NCBI GenBank assembly: GCA_030068075.1
Contig: CM057831.1
Coordinates: forward strand, 7,949,464-8,013,463
Source: Paguma larvata
Lineage: Eukaryota > Chordata > Mammalia > Carnivora > Viverridae
DNA length: 64,000 bases
Direction of reading: 5' to 3'
In this document: positions 22,722-36,008 of the stretch, one piece after another
Position numbering within the stretch: position 1 is the first letter of the stretch
How the letters are laid out: every line of letters begins with the position of its first letter
Made by a program: the position numbers and the translations under genes
Notes under the pieces: generated by a model
The model's database searches: none
What the model saw: the letters and a program-made list of their open reading frames with translations, nothing else
Told to the model about the DNA's origin: nothing

Positions 22722-23480
22722 GAAAGGAATGCTTATATTGTCCTCCGTGGATTACGGTGACGAAAACGGGATTCAGAAGCCAGCTGGTGGGAGCGATGTA
22801 TTCCCAGATTTGAGAAAAGAACAAGAAAAAGGGAATTCCTGCCAAACCAGCCAGCTTTTCAAGGCGGCTTTACTGGCCCTGGCAAAAGTACGGACAGAAA
22901 AGACGATACCCTAATTTCCTCGGGGTAGCCCAATGGAGGAAGAAAGTTAAGGAGACCTCAAACCTCACAATTCCAAAGCCGGGTGGGTCTTAAATCATGG
23001 GAGTTGCCTCGAGGAGATTAGAATACCAAGTGGGGTCTACTGGGGTCTACTGGGCTACGGGCGGAGATTTCCTGTACCTAAAGAAGTCTATTACCAACAT
23101 AAATAAACATCTTCAGTTTATAGAAGGAACCTAAGGAAAGGCTAGCCGGTGACAGGCCTTAAACCCCTCAACATAAACCAAGGCCTTCCAGCTCGTGACC
23201 AGTACCTTGTAGGCACTGGAGCTTATTAAAGCCAGTGGGAGTTCCACTGGGCCCTAATAAAATAGTTTCTGCGGAACTAACTATACCGTTTCATTTTTGT
23301 CTTTCCTGGGCATGCTAGTATATTCTTTCTGAAAAGTATCTCCATCCACAGTAAGGCTATTAAACATGTGCGCAGGAGATGGGGACAAAGAGAAGGTGAC
23401 CATAATTTTCTGTGTTTTTAAGCAATTAAGGTGACAAAGCAGACTCAGAGAGGTTTTGTCTGTGAAAAAGTCTAAACATG

Positions 23481-23664
23481 CTTTTTTTTAAGTTTTATTT
23501 ATTTCTTTATTTGAGAGAGAGAGAGAGACCGAGAGGAGGGAGGGGCAGAGAGGGAGAGAGAGGATCCAAAGCAGGCTCCACATGGGATGTGGGGCTCCAA
23601 TTCATGAACTATGAGACCACGACATGAGCCGAAATCAAGTCAGTTGCTTAACCGACTGAGTCCC
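23481..23664 (-). mobile_element. Feliform CAN SINE, internally deleted
   Basis: A T-rich tail, a GA-rich segment, 'aaagcaggctccacatggga' and the head complement 'aaccgactgagtccct'. The usual 'ctctgagctgtcagcacag' section is missing, so this is an older or deleted copy. It is the first young-type SINE encountered in intron 1 going away from exon 2. Confidence 0.88.
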
Positions 23665-25049
23665 TAAAAGTCGGAACGTTCTTAATGATCACTGAGTAAA
23701 TCATTCAGGAATAATTTCTGCCATCTGGGCGTTTTTGCCCTCGCGTGTGGGACAAATGCATGTTGGTGCCATCGTCATTACTGTAGTATTTTTTGAAGGT
23801 GCTAAAGCCAACCTAAAATCTAAGGTCTCCGAAAATGACAGTTCCTGGCTATGTTAACATGGCCATAATACTAACGCTAAAAAATTACAAGCGATAGTGA
23901 AATCTTTTGCTCAAAGAGATCAAAGCGCCTTGGCTGACGGTGGCCCAAGAACGTCACTGCAAAAAATCGCCAATAAATTATACGGCTCAGCTGGACAGCA
24001 GTTATATTAAACAGAGCTGCATACTTCGAGGACCGTAAGATGGCTGCAACGGGGTAATAATGACCTATTTATTTGAGGCAAAGAAAGTGAATGGCAGTGA
24101 TGAGAATATATGTATGTCAGTACTCTAAGCTGCCTGAAGCCTTTATGTAAAAATAATTTCTGCTCACAGCCTCAAATATTTCTTCCAAACAGAAGGGTGC
24201 ACTGCGACTTGATAAATCTCCCCTTGAAATAGATATCATGACAATTAGGTTGTTGCGAAACACAACTTGATGTGTGGCAGAAGGGTACAAGCAGCCAACG
24301 TAGGTGCCTTTCTTAAATAATCCACTTTAAAAAAAAAAGCCTTGCTGATTTTCTAAAACTCAATTAGCAGATGTACTGTCAAGGCAGAAATAGCACATGT
24401 TCTGGGCAAAAGAAATCAAGTAAGTACAATATACTGTCACCATTAAATAAGGATGTTAACAGCAAGGTAATTTACTTTAAGGGTGGAACAATATCTGACA
24501 AGTATAGACATTTTTGACTGCTAACTGGTGTATATGGGTGAGGTTTAGGAGACAGAATCAAACTGGATTTTAATTCATACCAATAACTGTATTCTCTATA
24601 ACTTCCCTATTTGCTTCCCCACCCCCACGCCCCCAATTTCTAAAAAATACAACGCTGGCACTGGAGAAGCCCGTTCACTCACAAGCGAGTTTCCCGTAGT
24701 AAACTAGAAGCTGCTAGGACTTTTATTTACAAGGCAGAGAACGCGTATCGTCTAAGAACAGAAAAAAAAATTTTTTGATGATTAGTAAAGACCATTTTGG
24801 CCGCGTCGGTTAGGGCTGGAGGGAGGGTGGGGGTGCTGTTGGCTTATAAATCCCCTATTAATTCAATCTGCAGCTGGCTGACCTCATGGAATCTTTCCTG
24901 AAACCTCAGTTCGCTATAAGCTCTATTTAAATGGCGTTACGTGACACACTAGCACCGACTGGGTTCTATTCCATCCACAATATGGCCGCCTGAAGGGGGT
25001 GATGGGGCAAATCTCAAAACCGGAAGCCCAGATGAGAAGCAGGCAAGGG

Positions 25050-25290
25050 AGCACCCGTCTGATCCAGCGCCGGGCACTGGGCTGGTTGCTTTGCACACGT
25101 CTCCCTCTCAGACTCCTGGAGTTCTTAATATCCCCACGTTCAAGACTAAGAACCTGAGACCCAGGAAAATTCAAACAAGTTGCCTAATGTAATTCAGGCG
25201 GAGTGCCGGAGCTGGTGTTTGAACCCAGCTCCGTGAGCTTCTCTGGCCTATACGGTTTGTACTTTTTAACCAGCCAACATCAGGATCTGC
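25050..25290 (-). repeat. MIR element in intron 1
   Basis: Reverse MIR landmarks: 'gcgccgggcactgggctgg', 'cttaatatccccacgttcaa', 'caaacaagttgcctaatgta', 'ctggtgtttgaacccagctc' and 'tttttaaccagcc'. Nearly full length but diverged. Confidence 0.75.
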
Positions 25291-26107
25291 GGCCAAGGTT
25301 CTACTGGCTCGGCCTTGGAAAATTTGCTTGTTTTTAAAGAGAGTTATTTCCCTAGGAGCAACTTCTGATTTTTTTTTTTTTATTTCCATAATTTATCCAG
25401 AACACAATTACACACTTCAAGATGAGAGAGGAACTGTCCTGAATGTAAAACACCGTGTTTACTACCCCTTCTCTCTTCCAGCACTCAGCACACTTTGCCC
25501 CTGGAGAATGCCTTTATTACCCGTGCATGGGCAGCGCGGAGAGCTCGCCCCCGCGGCCTGGCTGTTAACCAAGAAAGCACTTCATTTACACGGGGGGGAG
25601 TCTCTCCAGTCAAGTCTATGATAAAAGGGCAAGTCATAGTTAGAACAGAATTAGGTTTATACCATGGCAACCATGTAAACTCTTACTGACACTGAGGAAC
25701 GCAGAGTGCTCTTAACTGGGAAGATAGTTTGCGCACAGAAAGAGCAAACAGAGTCCCCTTGACCTACTCCTTCGGCAGCAAAATCGTATTAGGGAAACCT
25801 TTCGATTCCCCCCACTCTGCTGTATGTTAGACCGAACCTAACATTAAATCGGCACACGCAGGTTGTCTAGTTAAACGGGCAAAAGTCGAACCAAAATAAC
25901 AGATCCTTTAAAAGAACATCCTGCCAATGATCAACGTAGTCATTAACTTCAAAGGGCCACCCCGGTTCTGGAAATTTTGCACTAATTAAAGGCTCAGGAC
26001 TATGAATTCTTCTCCTTTAAGAGATATCTAAGTTTCGGCTTTCCGAAGAGTCAAAAATCTCGTTTTGGAGAACTTTATATTTTATTAGTCTGTGAGCCCT
26101 CTGTGTC

Positions 26108-26323
26108 TTTTTTTTTTTTATTTTTTAATGTTTATTTTACTTTTGAGAGAGAGAGCATGAGCAGGGGAGAGAGAGAGAGAGAGGAAGACACAGAATCTGA
26201 AGCGGGCTCCAGGCTCTGAGCTGTCAGCACAGAGCCCGACGCAGAGATCGAACCCACAAACCGTGAGATGATGACCTGAGCTGAAGTTGGACGCTCAACC
26301 GACTGAGTCACCCACGTGCCCCA
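26108..26323 (-). mobile_element. Feliform CAN SINE, full length
   Basis: Reverse copy with a T-rich tail, a GA-rich block, 'gcgggctccaggctctgag', 'ctgtcagcacagagcccg' and the head complement 'aaccgactgagtcaccca'. A perfect 13-bp target duplication, agccctctgtgtc, lies at 26095-26107 and 26324-26336. Confidence 0.96.
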
Positions 26324-26408
26324 AGCCCTCTGTGTCAAAGTTTCACATGGCTTTTCCCCCATTCTCCTTTTTGGGACATCCCCATTTTTATAACCATGTT
26401 AAAGTACG

Positions 26409-26480
26409 CGCCCTTACCTCTACCCAAATAAAACTTGAAAGAACTTGAAAGAACCGCCCTCACCTCTACCCAAATAAAAC
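26409..26480. repeat. Local tandem duplication (46-bp period)
   Basis: A 26-bp segment at 26409-26434 beginning cgccctta recurs at 26455-26480 with one difference (cgccctca). Between them the 10-mer ttgaaagaac occurs twice in tandem. Confidence 0.88.
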
Positions 26481-27779
26481 CATCACCGACAGAGGCACCG
26501 CGATTCCGGAGAACATTTCTGAGAGCTAGCACTAGAAATGAGTACGTTTCAGGAAAAGAAAATTAAGATTCTGTTGAAACCCAGGGGGAAAAAAAAATCT
26601 TTCTAAAGGCATATGTTCCCCCCAAGTCAACGTAAACACAGTGTTCCCTACAAATCATTAACAAAGCCATTAAGATTTGATTTCTATCTAAGCAATTATC
26701 GTCAGCATATTTTGTACATTTCCTTTAAAAGACTCAATCCTATCTTTCAATTCATTAAACTGTTCCTTGCATTTACAGCGTTTTATATCAAATCAGAAAC
26801 CTATTTGAATTAATAAGAATTACAGTAAAAGTCATTTGAAAATAAATTATTCGAAGTTCAAGCCACGAAGGCTTTTGATGAAAGAGCTTAGTCCCATTTA
26901 AACATGACAGGAACGTTTTCAGTCATCCAAAGTGTAGGGGAGAGACGGTGAGAACCAGTGTCCAGAAGGAGGAGTCCATCGGCGTGCACCAAGGTTAAGG
27001 GCAAGACCACTTCAACATAAATACGATTCTTTATTTCAGAGAGAGGTGATACTTCAACCTTTGTGAATGCTTGAATATTTATTTAAAATCAAAAGCATTC
27101 AACCCGTCTGCTGTTTACAAAGCTTCTCTTAACCTTTTTGATCCCTGTCCATGTCTTGCTCTCCCAAACGGGGAAGCTGAATATGTTGATTGTCTGTTCC
27201 AAGGACTGTCGACTCCGTGGTCAAAATAATTACGAATGTGAACCGTGCAGCTCATAAGGCTGGAGTTCAAATAAACCGAGTCCACAAATAACTGCGACAT
27301 GGACCAAAACATTTCATTTGGGTCCCCTTCTTCTTTCCAGAACCCTTATGAAATCCAAGGTCAACAGAACTGAAAGGAACGCAGGGGATCGACACCCTCA
27401 TTTCGCCCAGCCAAAAGCAGAGGCCATATCTTCTCCTGGGTCACCGATGTATTTCTGTTCTTGGCTACTTCTGAATAACATTTATGAATTTGTTGCTAAT
27501 TATAAAGCAATATATGCTCAAGGCTTTACCTTTGTTTTGTTTTTGTTTTTGTTTTTTTAGCCTTGTTTTACAGGAAGCATCTAGAACGCTGTATCCTATG
27601 GTACAGAGATGGTCAGGATCTCATTAAGAATCTCCTGTAATAGAATTAGTGTCATGTCACTTGAGCTTATGGAGGGAAAAAAAATCTATCAAATTTAATC
27701 TAATCTCCTTTTATAATCAGTAAAAGGTGAGGCAAATTTTTGAACGGCAAGCTAAAGAGTAATCTCCCTCAGTGCTGGT

Positions 27780-28100
27780 TTTTTCTTCAATTAAAATTGT
27801 TGCTTTCCCCTGAATACAAAACAAAAAAATATCATCTGACACCACATTAAGCTATTCATGAATATTCTGTATACACATTCTTGTTTAGTTGACTAATGGC
27901 AAATTAACGCTCTCTATTTTAGCTTAAACACATACTATAGGTATGTTTGATTAGCATTGAATTCCAAAAGCTGATTACTATGCATGCTTTGATTATGTAA
28001 TTACATAATAGAGTATAATGGCTCCTTTGGAGTCATTATGATCTATATGGCAAATATGTTTCAGTTGTGCTATAGTTTAAATACACGTTGAGATGACAGC
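27780..28100. promoter_or_regulatory. AT-rich candidate conserved noncoding element
   Basis: A repeat-free AT-rich block dense in homeodomain-type cores (taat, atta), with 'atgcatgc' and the 18-bp palindrome at 27992-28009. It looks like the developmental enhancers common in long introns of neural adhesion genes. This is inference from composition; conservation was not measured. Confidence 0.35.
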
Positions 28101-31100
28101 TCATAACAAGACTCCACTTTCCAGTCTTATCAGCTAAATGGGCATTTCCCCATTCATCGTAACATCTCCTTGACACCAATTAAGGTCTATTGTGTCAGGC
28201 TGCATACACTCTGAGAAATTCCCTTTGTTTTCTTGGCATTCAAAAAAAGGACATTAATTTTAAAAGCTGTATTAAGCAAAAGGCCTGGTTTAAAAAAAAA
28301 AAAAAAGGTTGAAATTCCATCCTTCATCCACCCTTTGAAAGGTCTGCAGGGAATCACACTTAGTTCATCAATCACTGTTCAGACAACCACAAGGGGGTTA
28401 AAGACGGAATTTCACCTTTAACTCCAAAATGCGCATCAAGTTGGACCAGCCAAGAATATTGATGCCGGTGGCGGTGGCTGGCCACAACGCATTCAGCTCA
28501 GGGTCTAACTAAACATCAACCACACCAAGGTATACAAAGGTCCAGTTCTGCAGATCTCAGGACTTGCAAATCGCTCGTATTTCGAAGCTCCTGCTGGAAG
28601 GGGAGGCGATCAAACAGCACAGCCAGATTTTACCCGCACAGCTCCCAAACCTAGGTGTTGATGTATCTAAGGCCAATGAAATTTCCCTGGTAAAAAGATT
28701 GTGGATAATTCCGCCATCACCTTAGAAACCGGAGCCATCAGGTTTTAAAAGAGGACAAAGCGCTTTTTTAAAGAATTATGTGAAGTTCCCCGTCTTCCCA
28801 TGAAATCCTTTAATCTTGCACTACCTTATTTGCAAGAATTGCTGTTTCTGCTCTTCCCTTCTGAGAGCGCGATCCCCGATACCGCGCCAAACCAAAGGTG
28901 CCCGGAGTCTTAACTTTAAATCAAGCTCTTTTTAACTTTGTGTCTTATTGGTTTTCAACATTAGGGCTGAAGAACTGAGGTCAAGCACAGTCCAAGTGGT
29001 ATTTACATATAGGATGAGAATCTCTCGTGTGAAAGGAAACATTGATTAGAGGTGTGAAAACTCTTTTCAAGGAAGACAGGGACAAAAGAAAGTACTTACA
29101 GTGTCTGTGCGTGTGCTATTTCAATTGTAACCATCACATTAGCCGCCTTCCTGTTAAAAGACTCTGAGCTCAGTAGGACTTTTTAATCAGAGCCCCCGGC
29201 ACTAAAGGGGCCAAGCAATTAGGACGCGTAAGGTCTAAGCTGCTGGATCCCGTAAAATGGAGAGGTGCAATCCCCGCTACGACGATGTTTATCGGCAGTC
29301 CCAGCCGTCCACTAAAGACTAGAACCAGCTTTTCCACTAAATTTCACTTATCAGGGAAACGAGGAGCAATCAAAGAAATGAATGTACAAATAAACTATAA
29401 AAAAGAGTAATAATCGCTGAATCGTTTGGCTCTCTACACTGAAAGGTGAAAATCCGAGACTCTCCACTAACTCCTTTTCATAGCTGGACAGGTTTTGTGG
29501 CTTTTGGCTGATCAAAAAGATGGCATCTTTTTTGTGGAGGGAGGAAGAGAAACTCCCTCCGGTGGACAGGTTTTATGAGAATTAAAAAAGGAGCCTCCGA
29601 CGTCAAAAATTTGCTTTTCTGTGCCGGTAGGATGGCACTGAAGTCGCCCTGCGGAAGAGGCCTTCTGAGCCTGCTAAATCTGCTTCGGGGCTCTTGGGAG
29701 AAAGGGGGCTCTTAAAAAATGTTCATTAAAAAATAACTACCGCTATCCAACTTGGACTTTGGAGGAGAACGATCTGAAGACACAGGCTTCTTACGAGACC
29801 AATTGTGTTGGCAAAGCAAGTAGTTTCTTCTCAACGGATTTGATTCTGGGATGCTCGTTGATGGCCAAACAACAACGAACGAGCAGTTTTAGACCGAGCT
29901 GCTCCATGGCAAGGCAAAGGTGAGTGGGTGGTGTTCCAGCATTTCAAAACAGATTATTTCTCTCAGACAAAACGGGAAGCCCAACTGTTGATCCTGTGCC
30001 TCAACCGCTCTGCGAATGAACTGATATGATTTTATATTCCCTGGGACAGATCACATGACAGCTTTGTAGCGGGAGGGCCGGTCACGCGAAATTCTGCTGT
30101 CTGTGCGCACGGGCTGTCAGGGAAGAAAACCGTATTCTCCAAGGGAGGACTCCTGGAGACAGAAGCCGGGAGCTGACGAAACGCAGGCTCTCACACCCGC
30201 CAACGCGGTGGTCTCCTGTCCACACAAGCTCAGGCCTGGGGTGACGGGAATCGACAATTTTAAATCACATACAGAGTTATCTAGTTTTCCCAAACCACAT
30301 GCTATTCATAACTAAAGCTGAAGATTTACATGTTTGAAACTGAATACATACTGAAATATTCGAAAAACCACAAAGGAAGATACAAACGTTTGGTTCTATT
30401 TTTCCCAAAGAGACTCAAGGCAACTTGGACTTCTCTCTTACCCCGGAAGACCGATGAGCAACCCAACCATTGATAAGACACACTGCGACGGCCTCCGGTG
30501 AGCTCTCGCCCTGCAAGAAAAGGTGCTGTCGCCTCTTTTACTCACCACACGACAAATCTAGGATTGCCAGGCTACGTGGATGGCCTACGCTACTGTGGTT
30601 ACCTTTATGTAACTGGGATCTGTCAATGCCCCTAAGTCGCAAGCTGATTAGAGAGGCAGATTGTTTATAACCGTTGCTGTTACTAACTGCTCCTCGGGAA
30701 AGCACTGTAAATTGAATTTCCTTAGAACCCCAATCTCAAGTCTCAATGAAGAGGGTCCGTGGTACTTCCCTTATTTTTTGTGCACTGATTTTAAGCACCT
30801 AATTTAATATCATTTTCCCTCTGCTAAGAGGTACCATGATTACACTTGGGTCACTTTTTGCTTGAACTCACTAAAAGCTGATTCTTCTTTTTTCCTTCAC
30901 ATTTGCCTCCGGGACGTCGAAAGACTAACAATAAGTATAAGATATTTAAAATCACAAGGCTCTAACATGTAACAATAATTACTATACACAGGGAAGAAAA
31001 GAGAAGTGACTGCTTTTCTCCAAGTCTAGAGGCAAGAGAAACAAATTATTTCTTTTCCGCAGTGTTCATTATTATTTAAAAAAAATTTTTTAATATCCTG

Positions 31101-31147
31101 AAAGCTCCCACTATTTCCGGAGGGGGTGTTATTTTAATCATCGGCCT

Positions 31148-31375
31148 GGCAACAATAGCTAATATATTTTAAAAATATTTTCTACGTGCCAGGCGCTATG
31201 CTTTTCTACATTTTCTCATTCATCCCTCACAATTATCCCACGGGGTTCATATTTTAGCATCATTCCCATTATACAGACAAGGAAACAGATCTAGGGAGGT
31301 TAATTGAGTGGTTGGAACCGATAGCCGAACCCATGCCTATTTAACTCTAGATCTGATGTTATTAACAATTACACG
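31148..31375 (-). repeat. MIR element in intron 1
   Basis: 'tacgtgccaggcgctatgct', 'tcattcatccctcacaatta', 'cattatacagacaaggaaac', 'ggaggttaattgagtggttg' and 'aacccatgcctatttaactc' follow the reverse MIR consensus order. Confidence 0.78.
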
Positions 31376-33266
31376 ATATTAATGAGTCTTTACAATGCCA
31401 AAAGAACAGAGAGGAACTACTGGAAGAATCTCCTGTATCTCATTTATGCGATTTAGGAATAAAACTAAAGTAATACTCTAAGCACGTAAGGGAAGCCTAG
31501 CAGCAATCGACGCGTGTTCCAATATTGCGACACTCGTACAACGACCTGTGCGCGTGCTATTCCCATAGCCTCGACACCAGCCCTTCGGTATCCAGCGGCA
31601 AGATGCCTGTTCCGCTTAAGGATCCGAATTCAAAGACAGCACGACTGCAACTTCAACCAGTTACAGTATCGGCTTCCAGGGCGTTCATTAGTATTGACAA
31701 TCTACGTGCCTGAGATTTGGCTGTAACAGCCAGCCTCTCCCTCCATCTCCCCATTCGTTTTTTTCCTGCCAACGAGAGCCATTGAAAATCTTCCAAATTT
31801 AAAGCTTAGAGCCGACAGGACAAGCAAGTGAGGATATTGGTTGGAACACATCAGATATGGACTCAGAGTGAATGTCGGCTTCGACTGACATTACTACGGA
31901 AACAGAAAACGAGGAAATGGGAGGGGACGGCGGCTTCGTCTTCTCATTCTAGAGAGTACTCCAAGTGTGCATAATATGGTTTGTGCAAGAAACAGCTGTA
32001 AATTCATGAGAGCCATCGTGCTGGATAATGCTGCGACATTCAACTCACTCGCCTCTTCGACCAGGAAGCCAGGGAGCTTCAGACTATCATATGAAATGAC
32101 AATTTCTCAGCTGGAAAATCGGGGTGCGTGACTAAGGCCCTTATTGGTAAGTTATTCCCTGGATGCTCTGTCAATCATAGAGCAAGTGGTGGTGTTTTTA
32201 ACCGCTAGGCTTTTGAGTTGCTGGTCCCAGCTGAGTCTGGAAGAGGCACACGAGTGAGAAAGGTCCTGTGATGACCTTTCACGGGACTTTTAGATTCCAC
32301 TTGTCATGACCGTCGAGACCCCCACGCAAAGCCTGTGTCAGGCAGATACGCACTGTGACCATCTACGTTGGCGCCCTCATAAAAAATAACTTGGGTAGTA
32401 TCATCCACGTGTGGGGTGCCGGTGAATCGCTGAAACTGGAGACAAGGGGCAAGGACACACGCCTGGATTTTCCCTCGTACGTGGGTATCGGAGGAGCAAC
32501 GAGACCACTGGACTCGGAGAACAGGAATTCGTGCTGCGGTTCGGGGCTTCCTGGGGGGGCCACTGGGAGCAAGTCTGAAAGGCTCAGTCTGGTTTTAGAT
32601 TTCAAAAAAGGGTAAACAGTCTCTTTCTCGGGGTTGTTGCGAGAATCGAGTGAGGAAACTCGTGTCACGGTATTTTTTTTCAAGCTCCAAAAAATGCTGA
32701 ATAAGCGAGAGCACCTTCTCCTCCACCGACTCCTTCCTTAGCAGCATCGCCACTTCCGTGCGGCCTCTGTCTACAGATCCGGGACTTTCCGACTGGTTCC
32801 GACGATCGTCCACAATTCGCTGGAATGTTTCCCACGTCAGAGCTTTCGAGATTATTCTTTTCGTTTTAAGGCTACCTTTTTTTTTTTTTTTTTTAAAGCA
32901 CAGGGGATGTTAAAAACCTCTTCATCACTTACGTTAAGGTGCCAATCAAAGCTGTCCCAAGAAAAGAATAAGGTGAATGTGAACGGCAGAGGCGGGCAAA
33001 GGGCTGGACATCTGAAAGGAGTTCAGTTTGTGGTGTTAAACACGTGACTCGTCTTTGGGTTTTCCCCCATTTAACTGCAGCGCCCCGCGCAGTTCTGAGG
33101 ACAATCTCTGCGTCCTCAGCACGGGAAGGGTTGCCAGGGTCAGGTGACACACCATCCTCAGTGGAAAACCTCAGACACCTGGCTGGCATCCTGAGGGATT
33201 AGAACATTCCACAGAAGTGAGCTTTCTGTAGAACTGGATCTCTAAATGCCACAATTAAAATGACAC

Positions 33267-33440
33267 GGGGGCACCCTGGGGGGCTCTGTCGGTGGAATGT
33301 CCGACTTCGGCTCAGGTCATGATCTCACGGTTCGTGGGTTCGAGCCCTGCGTCAGGCTTTGCACAGACAGAGTGGGGCCTGCCTGGGATTCTCTCGCCCT
33401 CTCTCTCCCCCTCAAAAATAAACATAAAAAAAATTAAAGA
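33267..33440 (+). mobile_element. Feliform CAN SINE, diverged and shortened
   Basis: A head like 'ggggcaccctggggggctct', then 'gacttcggctcaggtcatga', 'gggttcgagccctgcg', a shortened body and 'cccctcaaaaataaac' with an A-rich tail. The body lacks the usual gagcctggagcctg section. Flanking sequences are too diverged for a certain target duplication. Confidence 0.9.
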
Positions 33441-34229
33441 CAAACAAAATGAAATAAAAGCGATTTCCAAAGACCTGGTTGACTTTCCCGCTTTCTTTAT
33501 CCCGTGCTTCTATCCAGGGAAGACCCCAGGAGTTAATAGAATGTGTAGGAATACCGGGCCCTTCTCTGAACAACCTCAGCCAATAAGGCTTGCGCGTGTC
33601 CTCTGTCACTTCCCCTCCAGTGCTGGCTGTCACTTCTCGCAGACGATTCTGTCCTTTATTATTAAGTGCAAGAGCTTAGAGAATGCTACTGGCGTTGAGA
33701 TCTTTCCCGATTATTAAGGAGTTCCTGGGTGTGTCCGGGATGTTCGAAGTCTCTAGAACCCTAACCTTCAACTAAGCGGCGTGGCACTGCGCGTGAGGGG
33801 GTGTGAATTTCCCCCTTCGCGCGACGTCGAAGGAAAGAGAAGTGCGTAGACAAAATAATATTTGGTTTAGTTCGACAATTACACTTTGACACTAATAGAT
33901 GTTCTTCGGTTAAAATAGACTTTTGGATGTAAGCAGCAGATCAATAAAGAAATTGGGGACTGACACGAGGTATTGACATTAATTTCTCACATTATTATTA
34001 TTTGATCCAAACTACCCATTACTATTCTATTTATAAAAGCAGGGAAGCCGACCGTGGAGGAATCCCTACCCGCCCGCCCTGCAGGATCCACTCGAAGTCC
34101 TTAGCTGTCTCTGTGGAATCCTGATGTCTCCCCAGGTTTCTAGGCTCCGGGCGCACGGTGCCTTGTACTTGACCTGGTCTCCGCACTCACTACGCTGATA
34201 ATCTGTGATCGCTCTTTTATTGGGCTGTT

Positions 34230-34380
34230 TCCTTCTTTTGATTTTGATCTGGGTTCAAATGCCGGTTCCAGACTCTGGAAAGGTTTGGTTTCCTTAGGTC
34301 TCTAAACCTTAGATGTCTCACGTGTACCGTGGGCATAAAAATGCCTCTCTCACTAGGTTATTTGGAGAACCAGAGGGGAC
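34230..34380 (+). repeat. MIR fragment in intron 1
   Basis: 'gatctgggttcaaatgccgg', 'ggtctctaaaccttagatgt' and 'accgtgggcataaaaatgcc' match the forward MIR head and core, decayed. Confidence 0.65.
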
Positions 34381-35674
34381 ACGCAGGGTTACTTGTGCTG
34401 CAGGAGACTTGGCACGTGGGTTGTGTGCCCCCTCCCCCACCGCCCCAGCCTAGGTTCCTTCTTCACCTTTGTATTTCCGAAGCGGAATACGGTGTCAGCT
34501 TACACAGCGATCATTCAGTGCAAGCTTTGGAATGAAGTTCCTAAGCGAAGGGCTGTTTTAAGACCCTCACAGATCCTGGGCACTCTCGTTTTGGGAGAGA
34601 AGTCTGCTACCGTTAAAATATATTAAGTTGTACCCATGTCCCACATTAAATATAGCTTTGAACAAAAAATTTCAAGTGATGCCTATCATTTTGCTTTTGT
34701 AGTGATAATTCCAACTATATATTTCATTCTGAAGCCGGCGGTTCTCTTTGCCACGGCTCAAACTTTTCACAAGGCTCTTAGAAATAAGTGGGCCCTAGTA
34801 TTTTGCCTCTAGTGCTCGACAGAGAAAGAACCCGGCTTCAAGAAGTTCCTGACGCTGACGGAGACAGACACGTGTACGCACAATGACAACACGAAGTGGT
34901 AAGGCCCAAGTAGTCTACTGTACTGCGGGGGCCTGGAGGAGGTGGGGGGGGCGACTCCTTCGGGGTGGGGGTACGGGTCCTAGAGGGGGAAGAGGAGACA
35001 TTTGAAAGAAGGATCATGACTCGTTTAGAACAAAGGGAAGAAAAGTCAGAGAAGGGGCGCTTCCTGGAAAGGTCATTAGGTCCCGATATTGAAGGACGTG
35101 GTGCGTCAGGCCAGGGAATTCGCACTTTATCTTGTAATTAATAGGGAGCTATTAAGCGATTTTAATCCAGGAGGTGATAGGATCACACCTGTGTTTTGAA
35201 AGATAATGTCTATGTGGAGAGGGAGGGAAGGCTGGAGGTAGGGAAAGGGCTAGAGCCAAGATCTGTTACGAGACTCCTGCCAGAGTGCTCGCAGCTGATA
35301 AGGGCCAGTCAGGGAGTACCGCGAGGACAGGAGGGCCCCGGGTGGAGGAGCAAGAGGAAGGAGACGAGAGTGTTCGAGGGGAGGCCCCTGGGCTTTCGCA
35401 CCAGCAGGCTTTCCATTCTGCAGAGGGGCTGAGTGTTCCTCTGTCACCTTGACGGAACCCCCAGTTAATGTTCAGGGGTGTTAAGGAGAGACCAGCAAAG
35501 AGCTAACTTTATGAAGGAGTTGGAAGGCAAAGGGCACACACATTCTCATGACTTCTGCTGTTCGCTGCTGGGATGGGTTTTGGTGGTGCTCACTGGTACC
35601 AAAAATACAATTAGGAAACCTGTGTCTCGCACTCCGACCCCCATTGGAGCCCTGAAATTCACCGTGGGGACACC

Positions 35675-35790
35675 AGCGGTTTTGAAAATCCAAGGGACAT
35701 TACAGAATCTCAAAGTCATCCCGAACCTCCTGGATCAGAATCTGCGTTTTTAACAACAGACCGGGATTAATCATAGGCGCGGTCTGCTCT
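35675..35790 (+). repeat. MER5-like DNA transposon fragment
   Basis: 'acattacagaatctcaaagt' and 'ctggatcagaatctgcgttt' with 'ttaacaacagaccgggatta' resemble the right half of MER5A/B (hAT-Charlie). Approximate ends. Confidence 0.55.
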
Positions 35791-36008
35791 CGCCTAGAGT
35801 CCAGGAATTCTAAGGGCTCCCTGACATCGTGTGCACAAACATGATACTGCTGGCTTAGCCAAGGAAGACCCGAGCACAGGCTGTGTTCCTATAACAACCT
35901 GTTTCAAGGAAACTGGTGCATCAGTGGGTCCTGGGAAAAGAAGGTGATGAATCACCCCCAAGTGATTCTCCAGGGAGAAACATGGCTTCAGGAACTTAAA
36001 AAATTTTT

